Source: Parascedosporium putredinis (lineage: Eukaryota; Ascomycota; Sordariomycetes; Microascales; Microascaceae). From it: a stretch of DNA of 64,000 nt. The DNA lies in NCBI GenBank assembly GCA_949357655.1, contig CASHTG010000005.1, positions 310,001 through 374,000 of the forward strand, given 5' to 3'. The notes under the pieces were generated by a model that saw only the letters and a list, made by a program, of their open reading frames with translations, made no database searches and was not told where the DNA came from. Below, one piece after another: positions 10,457 to 22,009 of the stretch; positions within the stretch are counted from its first letter, which is position 1; every line of letters starts with the position of its first letter. The translations under genes and the position numbers were made by a program.

Positions 10457-11819
10457 ACGGCGTATGGAACCAAGAGTACGAATTCGGCATTCTGTAGAAC
10501 AAGGGCGCACGGCGTTTGTTGGGTTTCATTCGGAATGCTTTCCAGTCGGATAATCGAGCCATATTCTCAGTTAGAAATGCAAGCCTTCTTCTGTTCATGT
10601 TTATATCCACCTCTGGCCCAGGCTTGCATTCACCCATCATTGATTCACGCAGTCTCTGGTTGGAGCAAGGAAGTCGATGCCAACCCTCGACGCCCGAGGA
10701 ACTTCCTTTACTCGGTTGATATCGAATATACATCGAGCTGGAAAATACTACATTTTCATCGACTAGACCACTTTGTAAAACGCGCCCACCTCGGCCCAAG
10801 GCCTCTCCTAAATGTAGAAAGACAAGTCTGTATCCTAGGTGGTTTAAGGTGTTGGATGCACCCAAGCCTTGCACGGTCAGGATTGTCAATTTTGTTAAAT
10901 TCCAGAGACAACTCTCTTCCCGTATCAGCTATGCTATCCATCATCATAGACAAGACCCGATGTATCGATGGGAACGCACATCTTTCCTCGCGTTCTTTTG
11001 ACCCCTCTTGAGACAACCCTTGAGCTGGGGTGGGCTGGCAGCTGCTTCAAGTCCTCTTCGTCGCTCATTGGGAAGGAAGCTGACGTGGGCCACGCATGCG
11101 CGTTTGGGGCCACCTCAAGATGACTAGGTACTTGTGAACAAGTACACTTTTTCTGGCTTTTCTGGCTCTCGTGTCATCAGCAAGGCTCAGCTCTGTGGCG
11201 GACGCCAAAAGTGGCTAATTCAGCCAAGAGACAGCCAATTAAAATCAAGAACTGTTGCCTGAATTTAGCAGTCGCGAGTTTTGCATTGTCACGTCGTCGG
11301 GTCGAGCCTGCCTTTTGACTAGCGTGCTGTTGTTCCGCCAAAGCAGTTTGCCCCTTTAAACTCTCTTCGCAGCTATCTCTCCCTCACCCTCCCTCCCCTT
11401 GCATTCTTCCTTTCTCTCATCAACCACACCCAAAAGCCATCACCAGTGACTTCCTACCTGTCGCTTCTTCGGCAAGACTACCTTCTTCTTTTTTCTTTTT
11501 CTTCTTCTTTCTCTATCTACACCTTAGGCGCCCCATACCTTCTTTTATTTCTTTCCAAACTCGCTCGGTCTCGCGCCTCATTTTTCGTCGCGTCGCATCC
11601 GCCTCATCAACTTGTTGACTCGTCTTTCGGGCCAACGCCATCAATAACCACCTATCTCATTCCCATCCAACAGACCTGGGTTCCGGATAGTCCACGACCA
11701 CACCTTACTAGACCACTCTCTAGTCGCGCTTACCATTCTCTTTTTGCGCGTCTAGCAACCTCTGCATTGTCAGCTCCTTGACATCGATTTTTCCCCGCCT
11801 AATCACACACTCAGCAAAC
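10457..11819. promoter_or_regulatory. OST4 3' region and YRA1-like promoter/leader
   Basis: The first part is probably the OST4 3' UTR. Upstream of the YRA1-like start, 11350-11540 is strongly pyrimidine-rich, typical of highly expressed fungal genes. A perfect 8-bp inverted repeat with a 2-bp spacer (GTACTTGT-GA-ACAAGTAC) lies at 11128-11145. An open frame across 11446-11781 has no ATG start and no recognisable product; I treat it as leader sequence. Confidence 0.5.
11128..11145. promoter_or_regulatory. Perfect inverted repeat upstream of the YRA1-like gene
   Basis: GTACTTGTGAACAAGTAC, arms of 8 bp and a 2-bp spacer, about 690 bases upstream of the start codon. A dimeric transcription-factor site is plausible but only inferred. 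Confidence 0.35.
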
Positions 11820-13779
11820 ATGTCCGGCAAGCTTGACAAGAGCCTCGACGAGCTCCTCACTTCTCGCCGTGGTGGTGCTCGCCGTCGCGGGCCTCAGCGC
11901 CGCGCCTCAAGCGGTCGCAACCCCGCTCCCGCCGCCCCTGTTGGTGGCGTGCAGAAGACCAGCAAGGCTACCCGCGCCTCCGCGGCCAAGCCTACTTCTA
12001 AGGGACCCGCCCTTCCTGGTGACAGCAAGATCATCGTGAGCAACCTGGTATGTGTTTGATTCTATGACGATATCTGTGCCTGGGTCAACGAGCTAACACG
12101 TGCACAAAACAGCCCAAGGATGTCACGGAGCAACAGATTAAGGTATGTTTCCGATGAGGCAATCATTCCTTGCCATCGGACTTTATTCGACCTGTTTCCC
12201 ACGTTGCTCTCTTCTTCGCCCGACATTTCCGTCCGATCCGCGCTCGAGCTCGGGTATGCATTTGGGACTGTGGCCGCTGAGACGCCTCACTCTTCTTCTC
12301 CGTTGTGATACTCCGCCCCGTAAAGGCTGGTCGTCGAGTTCCAATCCCTCGGAAGACTCAAAAGAGTAGAAAGTCCATTGCCAAGCGTTGAACCTCCGCT
12401 TTAGTGCAGCGATTGCCTGGTCAGCATCCTCACTGGAGAGAAATTCCGCGAGGCCTTTGTTTTAGGACGAGGCTGTCTACGAAGCAACTAGTGCCCGCCC
12501 TCGCTACACTCTTGCCTCTTCTGTTTCTGTGGCTGCGTGTATAGATGGAACTCGCGGTTAGCGATATCGTGCTTTTCTTACTTTAGCGAGTAAGGACGGC
12601 GAGCAATAAGCTTTCGACTGGACGAGATGGGCCATGGTGATAGTGGCCTGAAAGTCCAGTTCGGAGTCAAAAGCCCATCTTAATTGATCGGAGCTATGAT
12701 ATATCTCTTGCGGGGTTTCCCAGGGCGAGGGGATTCCCATCAGCTATGCAGATACAAAGAGAGTTTGGCCGAATCGAAAACCCTAGGGGCCAGAGCGAAA
12801 TTTTGGCGTCATTGGGAACGAAGTTTTACTTCGGTCTAGATTATCTCCTCATTTTCGGCCTGGCTTCTTGATTTCGATATCTTTGAGGGACTTGTTTGGC
12901 TTGAAGGCTCTTTTGGGAGGAAGCTATAGGACTGGATATTCTTATGACTCACTGCTCGCTCGCTTGCTCGTTCGATTTGCCCGGGGGTTTTTCTTTTACG
13001 ATTTGTTCCATGCACTACCGGTGTCACGCAGCCGAGTGTCGACGTCGGATTCGCGGAGAAGCAGTTTACGCACACACTAGCCCCTGCTGGTTCACTAACA
13101 TCGACTTTCTCCCACCATAGGAATACTTTGTCCAATCTGTCGGTGCCATCAAGAGGGTCGAGCTTTCTTACGGCCCCAACTCTCAAAGCCGCGGTATCGC
13201 CAATGTCACCTTCTCCAAGCCGGACGGCGCTAGCAAGGCCTTCCAGAAACTGAACGGCCTCCTCGTCGACAACCGCCCTATTAAGGTACGTTTTGAAACT
13301 TAAACCAGATCAAGAGCGTGATCGCGTTCTAAACTTGAACCAAACTCTGACGACTTGATCCACAGATCGAAATCGTTGTTGGTGCCGCTCAGGCCGCCAG
13401 CGTTATTCCCAAGCCCAAGACTCTTGCCGAGCGTGCGGCCCCGCCCAAGGCGCAACCCAAGTCCGCCGCTACCGATAAGGTCGGCACTGCCAAGGCTGGC
13501 CAGGGTGCTGGTCGTGCTCGCGGAAAGCGTCGAGGCCGGAGCGCACGCCCCGCCAAGAAGACTGCAGAGGAGCTAGACTCCGAAATGGCTGATTACTTCG
13601 GTGCGGGTGAGAACAATGCTGCTGCCGGTGGAAGTGGTGACAACGCCCAGGCTGCCGCTCCGCGGCGGGCAACGGCGATGCTGCCATGGAGGACGATATT
13701 TTGGTATGTTGAGCCCGCCGACAACTTGTCGCCATGACATGTCTCGAAAGCATGCAACCACTAACATGACCTGTAGTAA
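11820..13779 (+). CDS. mRNA export adaptor, ALY/REF family (Yra1/Mlo3-like)
   Basis: RNA-binding adaptor linking nuclear mRNPs to the helicase Sub2/UAP56 and the export receptor. Exons: 11820-12047, 12113-12142, 13121-13285, 13366-13703 and 13777-13779. The N-terminus MSGKLDKSLDELL is the N-terminal UAP56-binding box, followed by RG/RRG-rich residues. The RRM begins KIIVSNLPKDVTEQQIK (RNP2) and holds SRGIANVTF (RNP1). A basic Ala/Lys/Arg region follows, then the C-terminal box ELDSEMADYF. Near the end one base is missing around 13660-13661; adding it restores the ending AAMEDDIL and gives exon 4 the correct length. Intron 2 is 978 nt, far longer than the others. The last intron abuts the stop codon. 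An in-frame ATG 14 codons upstream (11778) exists, but the AACATGTCC context and family start favour 11820. Length is about 254 residues. Confidence 0.88.
12143..13120 (+). other. Long (978-nt) intron 2 in the YRA1-like gene
   Basis: Donor GTATGT, branch CTAAC at 13095-13099, acceptor CCATAG. It interrupts the RRM just after RNP2. The other introns of this gene are 65, 80 and 73 nt. I see no gene inside it. Yeast YRA1 is known for an unusually long intron that mediates autoregulation; a similar role here is inference. Confidence 0.8.
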
Positions 13780-15551
13780 CTTTAAAACCCGTCTCTTTCT
13801 TCACTTACTTTAGTCGTCGGGAGTTGGCGTGCTTTTGAAATTTAAACTATGCTTTCCATCCAACCCACCAAACAACAAAACCGAGTAATCGCCACACAAG
13901 ACACTAAGAATCTTGACTTTTTTCTTCTTTTTTTTTAATCTCCGTTTTCCTTGGGAGACTCGGCTTGGAACATAGCGAGCGAGGAGGGCGGAAGGTGGGG
14001 GCAGTATTGTTGCCTTTTTTCAGTTTCTTGGTCTCAAGTTACGACGCTGTATGTGTCTCTTTTGAGAACCATCAGAGACCGGAATGCAAACAGGATGCGC
14101 GGTGGCGGGTCGGTCGGCTAGGTCGCGAAGGTCTTTTTCTTTTTGTCCCTATTCTTTGGCCGGAGTGCCTGGACCTCTTGTTTGCTGTTTGTTTTCCCCT
14201 AGTTTCCTCCCAAGATATCAGATTGTCAACGGGCCAAGAGGCAAGATGTGTATTACAGACCAGACATAATTGCATGAAAGCGTTGCTCCCCCAGTGCACG
14301 ATTTAAAGCCTTACCTGTGTGACTATCCAAACTGTGGCCATCAGGTCCCAGAGTAGAAGTGAACTACCATAATAGCCACGAGCACTACCCCTGACGCCTG
14401 CGAGACCGATGTACTTGCCTATCTATTATCTCGACACCAAAGACGGTGCGGTGCAGGCAAGAAGAGAGCAGTAAATGGCTGATAGACGTAGATAAGAAGT
14501 CTCCCGTGGAAAATCAACAGGAGACGGGAAGCCCCGAGAATCCAAAGATGACGATCTCTCCCGAAGTGCACACTATGACGATGCCCAACGAGGAAGAAGC
14601 CGACGTCTCAGATCGGTACTCTGGTATCCATAGTAGGGGTAACCCTGTCCCATCAAATGTAATCCACGTTCGGTCAAACGTCAATCCATAGCCTTGACCT
14701 GCCTGGAGGAGCTGGGTTTCGGGGTTGGATCCAATGCCGGCCTCAACGCCGGCGCTGTCAGGGGTTGCGATGACACTGGGTAACCGTAGACGGCCGACAG
14801 CCGTGGTTAGACATAAAACGGCTTTATTTGAGCTCGTGTTGCCTGAAGGGAAGGAGCTGCCTATGTCAAGTTACTACGTTGATATGGGCTCAAGGAGAAC
14901 CCGCGAAAATTGTTACTCGTTCTTGCCAAGTTGAAAAACCTCTCCTCCGTTCTACACATGCACATGTATACAAGAAAACATCACAGCGAGCAGCAGACAT
15001 TCGGATAGTCGAGCCAAGGAAGGAACGGCCGGCCGCAGGCAATGCACACGAGGGGAGGAAAGGAAAGAGTCGTCGATAATAGGCACACAGCACGGTAATT
15101 GGAAGGCAAATGTAGGACAAAAGGACCCAAAGCTACATAGTAAACCCGTCCCTTTCCCGAAAAGAAAGTTCGCCGAGAAACGCCACACTGGTCCCAGAAC
15201 AAAAATATTTCCTTTCAAGTTTTTTTCTTTTCACAATTCATTTTGATCTATTCGATCTACCCGTAAATCTCATCAAGCGAGCCTTCCACGAAAACATGCC
15301 TTTTGCTAGAGGACCAAAGGGCAGGGACAGCGAGAGAAGGTGGCGGGGGTGACGGAGGTGGCGGGGATTTTAAAAACGGGACTCGTGAGGGAGGCAAGCT
15401 TGGAGGTTTTTGTCAAGCCATTGTGCGTGTCTGAGAGAATAGAGAGGGCGAGAGGGTATCCTCGAGGGTTTCTTGTTTTCTTTTCTTCCCGCTAGCAAGG
15501 AGGGTGTGCATAAGGAGATGGTGATGCCGCAGGACGTTTCGGCAGGTAAAG
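13780..15551. other. Convergent 3' region of the YRA1-like and p23 genes
   Basis: The flanking genes converge, so both 3' UTRs should lie here. There is a poly-pyrimidine stretch near 13917-13937. Short open frames show no motif. Nothing else is recognised. Confidence 0.5.
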
Positions 15552-16627
15552 TTACTTCGCGGCGGGTTTCGCGGCATCATCCTCGCCCTCAAGAGCCGGC
15601 ATATCGTCGTCATCATCGTCATCATCGTCGTCGTCCTCCTCATCACCACCGGGAAGGCCGCCGCCAAGCTTGGAGAAGTCAATGTTGCCAAAGTCTGTAG
15701 AAAAAGCGATTAGTACACGGTTCAAAAAGGGGCGCGCCAACCCAAAGACCATCTAGAAAGCCCGTAACACGGCGCACCCCAGATGATCCCCGAGTGGGAA
15801 ATGAATGATCGAACGGGTCATGGTAACATACCTCCTCCCATTCCACCAAGACCGCCCATGCCGCCCATGCCGCCCATTCCACCCATTCCTTCCATTCCAC
15901 CCATTCCGGGCATGCCGCCTGTAATCGCAATGTGTTAGCAACGCTGAAAAAAAAAAACCGCTCCGGCCGCAAGGGCTGGATTGGCAGGGAAACGAGAGGG
16001 CACGGTACTAACCCATACCACCGAACTTGGAGAAGTCCTCATCAGCAGCCTCATCCTGCTCATCCTCATCGACCCACCTGTCGAAGTCGGTCTTGAGGAA
16101 ATGGACCTTCTTGGCTTCCTTGAGGAGACGAGGCCAGTACTCCTCCTTGAGCTCCTTCTTCTGGAGCTTGATGTCAATCTTCATGTCTGTATGCTGGATC
16201 TTGGTCTCAGCGGGGTCGATGACGCCAAAGAGGGGAGTTCGACGTGGTAAGTCCTCTTGAGGGTATCAGAGTAGCCAGTGAAGGTGACGCTCTGATCCTG
16301 GATGTCGAGCTTGAGCTTGTCCTTGGGGACGTTGGGCACGACAATGGTAACGTAGACAAAATTCTTCTCCGGTTCGCTCGAAGAGGAGCGCTGGGCCCAG
16401 GTGACTGCGGCGGATGGACGAGTTAGTTGCATTCAATGGCCTCCTTTACGTCCATTACTACTTTGGGAGAGCAGAGCTCTTTTCATGGGTGCTTCAATGC
16501 CACAAGAGTTACTCTGCCCGGCTCAGATCGAGGCAAGCTCAAATGAGTGGCGGGGAAACGCAGAAATTTGCATAGAGGAAAGGTTTTGTCAATTCTTACC
16601 CTCGGGAGTGAGTTGCGCTTCAGACAT
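15552..16627 (-). CDS. Hsp90 co-chaperone p23/Sba1/Wos2 (frame broken once)
   Basis: Cytosolic and nuclear co-chaperone that binds the ATP-bound closed state of Hsp90 and slows ATP hydrolysis. Exons: 16600-16627, 16013-16404, 15832-15918 and 15552-15694. The introns of 195, 94 and 137 nt have GTAAG/GTTAGT/GTATGT donors and CTAAC or CTAAT branches. The protein starts MSEAQLTPEVTWAQRSSSSE, continues with the CS beta-sandwich (FVYVTIVVP, LDIQDQSVTFTGYS, RTYHVELP), then YWPRLLKE and the signature KVHFLKTDFDRWVDEDEQDE. The tail holds about ten GGM-type repeats and a run of Asp before the end AAKPAAK. One C is missing in the four-base run at 16232-16235 (plus-strand GGGG), between HVELP and FGVIDPAE. 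With it, all exon phases close and the product is 216 residues. Confidence 0.93.
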
Positions 16628-18328
16628 TGTGATAGACTGTGTGGTGATGGGGCTGTGGGTGTTGGAGGAGATGGTGGATTTGGTTCGTGGGGGTGAAGTT
16701 GAGAACTCGAAAGCTTTGAGGAGCTTGGATCGGGTTTTTATGAAGGTGCTGGGAGGGTCAGGAGGATGGCGGGGTCACAGCAGCCTGCCTTTCACGTAAT
16801 GTTGGTGGGACAAGTCAATTGATTGATTGATGGGATTGATGTACACGGACGAAAACAACATATGTTCGCGGACAGGAATGGAAGAGAGAATGGCAGGGAG
16901 AAAAAAACTACAGGATCACGGCTCGGTCTGGCAAACTTGGGAACTCTTGTTCCTTTTTTAGAAGTCACAAGTTTGAGACTGGACGGCGGCGAACAGCATT
17001 GAACCGCGGAAGCTTGAAGGTCACCAGAAATCCGTAGAAGGTCTGAGAAGCGTGTAGAGTGCTGGTGGAAAACTAAGGACAGGGCTGAGGCGGACTCCGT
17101 TCCAGCAACAGAGGGTAGCTGGTTGGCCCATTAGGCAGGTACAAGGCGTGGCGAGTCATTTAAGCCGCAACTGCGAGGGGACCGGGTGTACCATCTTAGC
17201 GACAATAACGCAGCCAGCTTGCGAGGAGCCACCAAGCCTGCTGTCTGTCTCGCCCATCAGTTGGAGAAGCCAAACGCCGCTCGAGCCGACGATCACGATC
17301 CCAATTCGTCAAGACTATGCACCAGCATATGGTTGCCTTTATTTCTTTTCTCTTTCAATTTGCATGCCATCTACAGCTCTGCCCTGTAGCCGTAGAACCA
17401 GTATAGCGGGATGTGAGCGCAATCCAAATTCCACGGTTCGAGGGTGATGTATGATCACTATCAGTTAAATGCTGATATGGTAGATCCCCCATTTCCACAG
17501 GATGGCAAAGGCCTATAAGAATGTGTTGAATGCTGGGTTCATCAGCGCAATGCGGTGAGGGCTATCCCTCTAAGCGCCACATCAAGGCTGTGCAAGTGCA
17601 GCCCTTTGCATTAGAGCTTCAGTCTGGCCAGGCAACATGAGCAGTGAAGCATCCGTATTTTGACGCGAAGCCCAAGAACAAGGAGGGGCACCAGCACTTC
17701 CCCGCCATTTGTCCGCCCCTTGGTTTTAGCCGAAGTTTTGCCAACGGCCTTTCGGACAGGCCGCCTTGGTGTGAACGACGTAACCAGTGCTCGTTTCCCT
17801 TGCTTCGTGCCTTGGCGACGGCCAACGCTTTCCTGCCCAGCGAGGTTTTTCTCTGCAAGGTCCAGCTTCGAAGCTCTCTTTTTCCCGACGATTCCCACAA
17901 TTTTATCGCATACAACGTTCGTCAACCCACGGCGGCTTCAAAGAATAGGGAGGGCCTTGTTTTCGCCTGGGAGAAAAAGAGGTGGACGGACGTCAACGAC
18001 AGTCGACAATCCGGTGGCCCTATTTCCAAGTCAACTGCAAACGACTGAAATCACATGCGCGTTTCGCCACCCAGCGCCTGCTTCTGCCCCTGACAAAACC
18101 AATCCCGCTCCTCTTCGACATTTCCGCCGGCGAGTATTGACCGAAAAGGGGTTTATTACCGGCTGAATTTGGTAGAGTTGGTCCTTGGGGGCCTCCCTTG
18201 TTAGCGTAAAGAGGCCGGAACAGTACGGCGACGGGACATATACCCCATACCACCCGGGAGAGAAGCCATCTTCCGCTATACATACCTCCGATACTGCACG
18301 GCGCTTGTCCTACCCACCGGCCGCAGAC
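16628..18328. promoter_or_regulatory. Divergent promoter between the p23 and VPS24 genes
   Basis: About 1.7 kb between divergent starts. A near copy of the recurrent palindrome (GTCAATTGATTGATTGAT) lies at 16814-16831, about 190 bases upstream of the p23 start. Several overlapping open frames at 17600-18170 on both strands show no family motif and are taken as noncoding. Confidence 0.45.
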
Positions 18329-19115
18329 ATGGAGACGATACGAGGATTCTTCGCGAAGCCTGACCCCCAGGCACAGGTACGTCACTTCCCATCCTCAGCC
18401 GGCCTGATCCTCTCCCTCCTCCCTTCTCCACCCACAAATTCCGCTAACATCTTGCCTCGTCTTCCCCCACGTCTAGGTACGAAAATGCAACGCGCTCCTC
18501 CGGCAAAACATCCGCAAGCTCGACCGCGATATCGCCAACGCCAGGCAGGTAGAGGTCAAGGCCAAGAACCTCATCGTGCAGGCGGACCGGCGCGCACAGC
18601 GCAACCCGGGCCAGCAGCGACAGGCAGCGCGCGAGGCGCGCGAATTCGCCAAGGAGCTGATCCGGGCGCGGCGCACGCACGACCGGCTGGTGACGTCCAA
18701 GGCGCAGCTCAATAGCGTGCAGATGCAGGTCAACGAGGCGTTTGCGGTGCGCAAGATTGAGGGTTCGATCCGCACGAGCGTGGGCATCATGAAGGACGTC
18801 AACAGCCTCATCCGGCTGCCGGCGCTGGCGGGCACGATGCAGGAGCTGGGCGTGGAGCTCATGAAGGCCGGGATCATCGAGGAGATGGTGGGCGACGTCC
18901 TGCCCGAGGAGGTGGATATGGAGGACGATCTCGGCGAGGGCGAGGTCGACAAGGTGCTCGGGGAAATCCTCAAGGATCGCACGCCAGCGCAGAAGCTGCC
19001 GTCGGTGCCCGTCACGCCGGAGCCCGCAGCGCCGGTGGCTGCGGAGGAGGAGGACGAGGAGGCGGCGGCGATGATGGACCAGATGAGGAATCGCCTCGAG
19101 GCTTTGAGGAGCTGA
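18329..19115 (+). CDS. VPS24: ESCRT-III subunit Vps24 (CHMP3)
   Basis: Component of the ESCRT-III filament that drives membrane scission at endosomes during multivesicular-body sorting; acts with Vps2, Snf7 and Vps20 and is disassembled by Vps4. Exon 1 (18329-18376) encodes METIRGFFAKPDPQAQ; exon 2 (18477-19115) starts VRKCNALLRQNIRKLDRDI. The intron is 100 nt with a GTACGT donor and CTAAC branch. A basic helical N-terminus is followed by the helical core (VNEAFAVRKIEGSIRTSVGI, MKDVNSLIRLPALAGTMQEL), an acidic region (DVLPEEVDMEDDLGEG) and a C-terminal MIT-interacting motif ending MDQMRNRLEALRS. Product 228 residues, the usual length. No frame break. It is divergent to the p23 gene. Vps2 is the nearest alternative, but the start and overall pattern fit Vps24 better. 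Confidence 0.92.
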
Positions 19116-19694
19116 TTGGGTTTGCAGAGGAGGGTCACAGTTATGGCCGCGTCCAATTTTCTGGTCGGAGGTTTCTCGCCAGGGCATCCCGTGGAATAAC
19201 AGGGAGCCACACGACGAAAATCCTGGGCTCATCGAGGGGTGTCTGGCATCCTCTGGCATATGGATCATGAAAAGGATTAGACGAAAGGCAATGGGCATGC
19301 GGGACGTTGCTGCCCTTCACAAGGTGCCTTCCTCTTACCTTTATCTTGTTTTGGTTTTTCTTTTCTTCAGGCATCGGGAGTTGACGGCGTAACGGAGTCT
19401 ATTTCGAGACGTTTAGCATTCGTTACCATTTGTGCACACATCAGAGGCCTTTTTTAATAGATGCGATTCCACATACCCCTTCTGTTCCCTCCCGCCGTCT
19501 TTATGTTCGCCGTTGTTTTAGCGGATTGTCCCGTTTGCCCAAGGAAAAGGATCCAATATCGCCGAGAACCAGGCTTCTGGAGGAAAAAGCGTGAGCCCTC
19601 GGATCGTCACCCCAAAACCATATATCGCGAGTTTCTCGGCAGCCCATCTTCCGTCTTTTTTCCTTGATAACCTTGTGGAGGACCGTGTTCTAGC
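19116..19694. other. VPS24 3' region
   Basis: Between the VPS24 stop and the 5S rRNA gene. Probably 3' UTR; no further feature seen. Confidence 0.4.
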
Positions 19695-19813
19695 ACATAC
19701 GACCATAGCCCGGAGAAAACACGCGATCCCGTTCGCTCTCGCCTAGTTAAGCTCTGGAGCGTCGGATTAGTAGTTGGGTCGGTGACGACCAGCGAATCCC
19801 CGATGTTGTATGT
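19695..19813 (+). rRNA. 5S ribosomal RNA
   Basis: Starts ACATACGACCATAG, which pairs with the end GTTGTATGT to form helix I. It also holds the nearly invariant stretch TAGTAGTTGGGTCGGTGACG and ACCAGCGAATCCC, which include the internal control region read by TFIIIA. Length is about 119 nt, as expected. A T7 run follows directly. It stands alone, 580 bases downstream of VPS24, in line with the dispersed 5S genes of many filamentous ascomycetes. The middle helices (GCCCGGAGAAAACACGCG onward) differ from the common fungal 5S type I remember, so it may be a minor variant or an ageing copy. Confidence 0.93.
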
Positions 19814-19819
19814 TTTTTT
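19813..19819 (+). terminator. Pol III terminator of the 5S rRNA gene
   Basis: Run of seven T at the 3' end of the 5S gene. Confidence 0.85.
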
Positions 19820-20507
19820 AACCTTTTTCTCTTCTTTTTCTTGAACTACTTCCTCCTCTATAGCTCTGATTGCTCATTCCTATTCCATCTTTCTTCGAAT
19901 CTACGTTTAGAGCTCACTTACGGGGCTCTCGTCTCCTACTTCAACCCTGTTCGTCTCGTTATAGTGTCTCGGAAAGAGCGGGTCGCGGCTTCAACGAATC
20001 TATCTACGAGGTGATGTTCTCACTGCAGCATCCACGAATCTTAGAAAAGCGGCCTTTCTTTCCTTTTTTCCGTCTTCCCATGCACAACGTTCCTCGGCGC
20101 GCCTAGACTTGTCACTCCCGTCTCGTGACTTACCACAGCAGCGGGCCTCCAACATCCGTCAGACTCTGCAACCAGAGGCTAGACTTGTCCCAAACGGCCT
20201 TGCATAGGCTCCAAAGGGAGAAAGAGATAGAGGTTGGTGAACACGTCCGTTCCCTCAGCAGAGGAAGAGGAGGGGCGTGTATGGTCTTGAGGCGTCTGTA
20301 CGTTCAGCTGCCACGACAGCGTCTCTCAAAGAAAACACCGCCCACCGCCCTCGGATCTAGGGCTTGCAGGTCGTCAAGGGGGATATACATGCACTGTCCG
20401 GGGCTCCGTTGGCGTCGGAATGGTTTCCCGGGGTGCCCGGCTACCGCCTCCAGATCGAGGCGGTGTCTCAGCCATCTTTGGCTTCGATCCCGCTCCGGAT
20501 ATGCGCG

Positions 20508-20522
20508 CACACACACACACAC
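20508..20522. repeat. (AC)n microsatellite
   Basis: Short CA dinucleotide run in the gene desert. Confidence 0.75.
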
Positions 20523-20944
20523 TTTTTGTCCAAACACACTCCTTACCCTCCTGCTTTTCCTTCCCTTTCCCCTCCCCGAGCTTTTGGGTCCGCCACGAAC
20601 CACGGGTGGGAGGGGGAGCAAGGGTCGTGGTGAGGCAGTTCAAAACTCCGGACAAACCTTACGAAGGGCGGTAAGCGTCTAGTAGGCCCTAATCCAGCTA
20701 GACCATACGATCTTTTCTACGTTGATCCTTTTACCCGGCATCACTAACGCACAGCGAGGGTTCACCATGCCTGATCTCTTGCTTCTTGCTCAAACGCCCC
20801 CCTCTCCCTCATCAGGATCCAGCTGGTCGGAATGCGGACAAGAGACCCGAGCGAAGGGAGCTGTAGCGTTTGTCTCCGGGCATAGCCTATAGCTCATGCG
20901 GGTCAAGTCTGTCACCGCCTTGTGAGAAACGCACCCCAGAGAAC

Positions 20945-20995
20945 GAAAAAGAAAGAAAAGAAAAAGAAAGGAAAAAAAGAAAAAGAAAGAGAAAA
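20945..20995. repeat. Polypurine A/G tract
   Basis: 51 bases of uninterrupted purine made of GAAA/GAAAAA units; can form triplex (H-DNA). Confidence 0.8.
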
Positions 20996-22009
20996 CGGCT
21001 AAAAAGAGACAATGGTGTGTATAGCGGGGTTAGTGGCTACGGCCAAGGTTTACAACAGTCTGAAAAGACTCATCGAGGGCTATGCCTTCCTTTTCGCGCG
21101 TTGGATATTCCATTTTGTTGATACCGGCTTCTTAGGCCTATTTCATTCAACCCAACCCTCTCTCAAGCATGCGGACTAGCAAACAGGAAGAGTTTCCAGC
21201 GTCACAGCGAGCCTAAAAGACCAACAGCCTCGTCTTCTTGAAACATAGATGGGGCTTCGACGCCAGGGCACCAAGGGACCATGGTGGCCGTGAAGGCCTT
21301 GGGAAAGGATAGGGCCCTGTTATGGGGTTGGGTAGGGGATGAAGAGGGGGAATCGATGTGTTGTCCCTGGAGACGAGGGGTGAAGGCTTACGGGATGCCC
21401 CATGGTGTAGGCGTGCGCGTTTGTGCGAGGAGTGGATGGGCAAAGTGTGTGTGAGAGGGCGCCCATGTGTGTGTGAAATGACCTCTACGAGTGTGTGGGC
21501 TCTTGCAGACCGCCCCATCAAGGCGGAGGAGAATAACATATTAGGTGTGCGCTGTTGATGTGTCAAAGACGAAGGGGCTTCCGCGGAGGAGGTGCCGGGT
21601 CCGAAAAGCGGGCCAGTGGCTGCCGCCGAGTGCGGAGGAGGGGCGCCATATCTGCCCAACACCACCAACCCACAACCTCGCAACCTCGCAACGCATGGGA
21701 AGATGGAAGAAAGAAAAGGAAAAATAAAACAAAAAGAAGACTAGTAAAGAGCCGTTTTCTTCTTTTTTTCGGCGTAAGAAAAAAAGAAACACTTAGACTC
21801 CTCCGCACCTTGACTTCGAATACGTGGGCAAGGCCAACGCGTACAATGGTTCACGCGGAGCGTTTTCCTTGCTACATGTAATTCCACACATCAACACACC
21901 TCTTCGCCGTCCTACTTTCCCCGCGCTCCTTCTTCTTCCGGAACGCACAAGCGCTAGAAGTCAATGAGAGAGAAAAATATACGTGGGCGGGCCTACGAGC
22001 GCGTTCCAG

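Noticed and set aside
11446..11781. 111-codon frame upstream of the YRA1-like gene
   Set aside because: Opens on GTG and lies in a pyrimidine-rich leader; hydrophobic Leu/Ser content follows from the CT-rich sequence.
11778..11819. Upstream in-frame ATG for the YRA1-like protein
   Set aside because: The 14 added residues precede the family's normal MSGKLDKSLDE start, and the downstream ATG has the better context.
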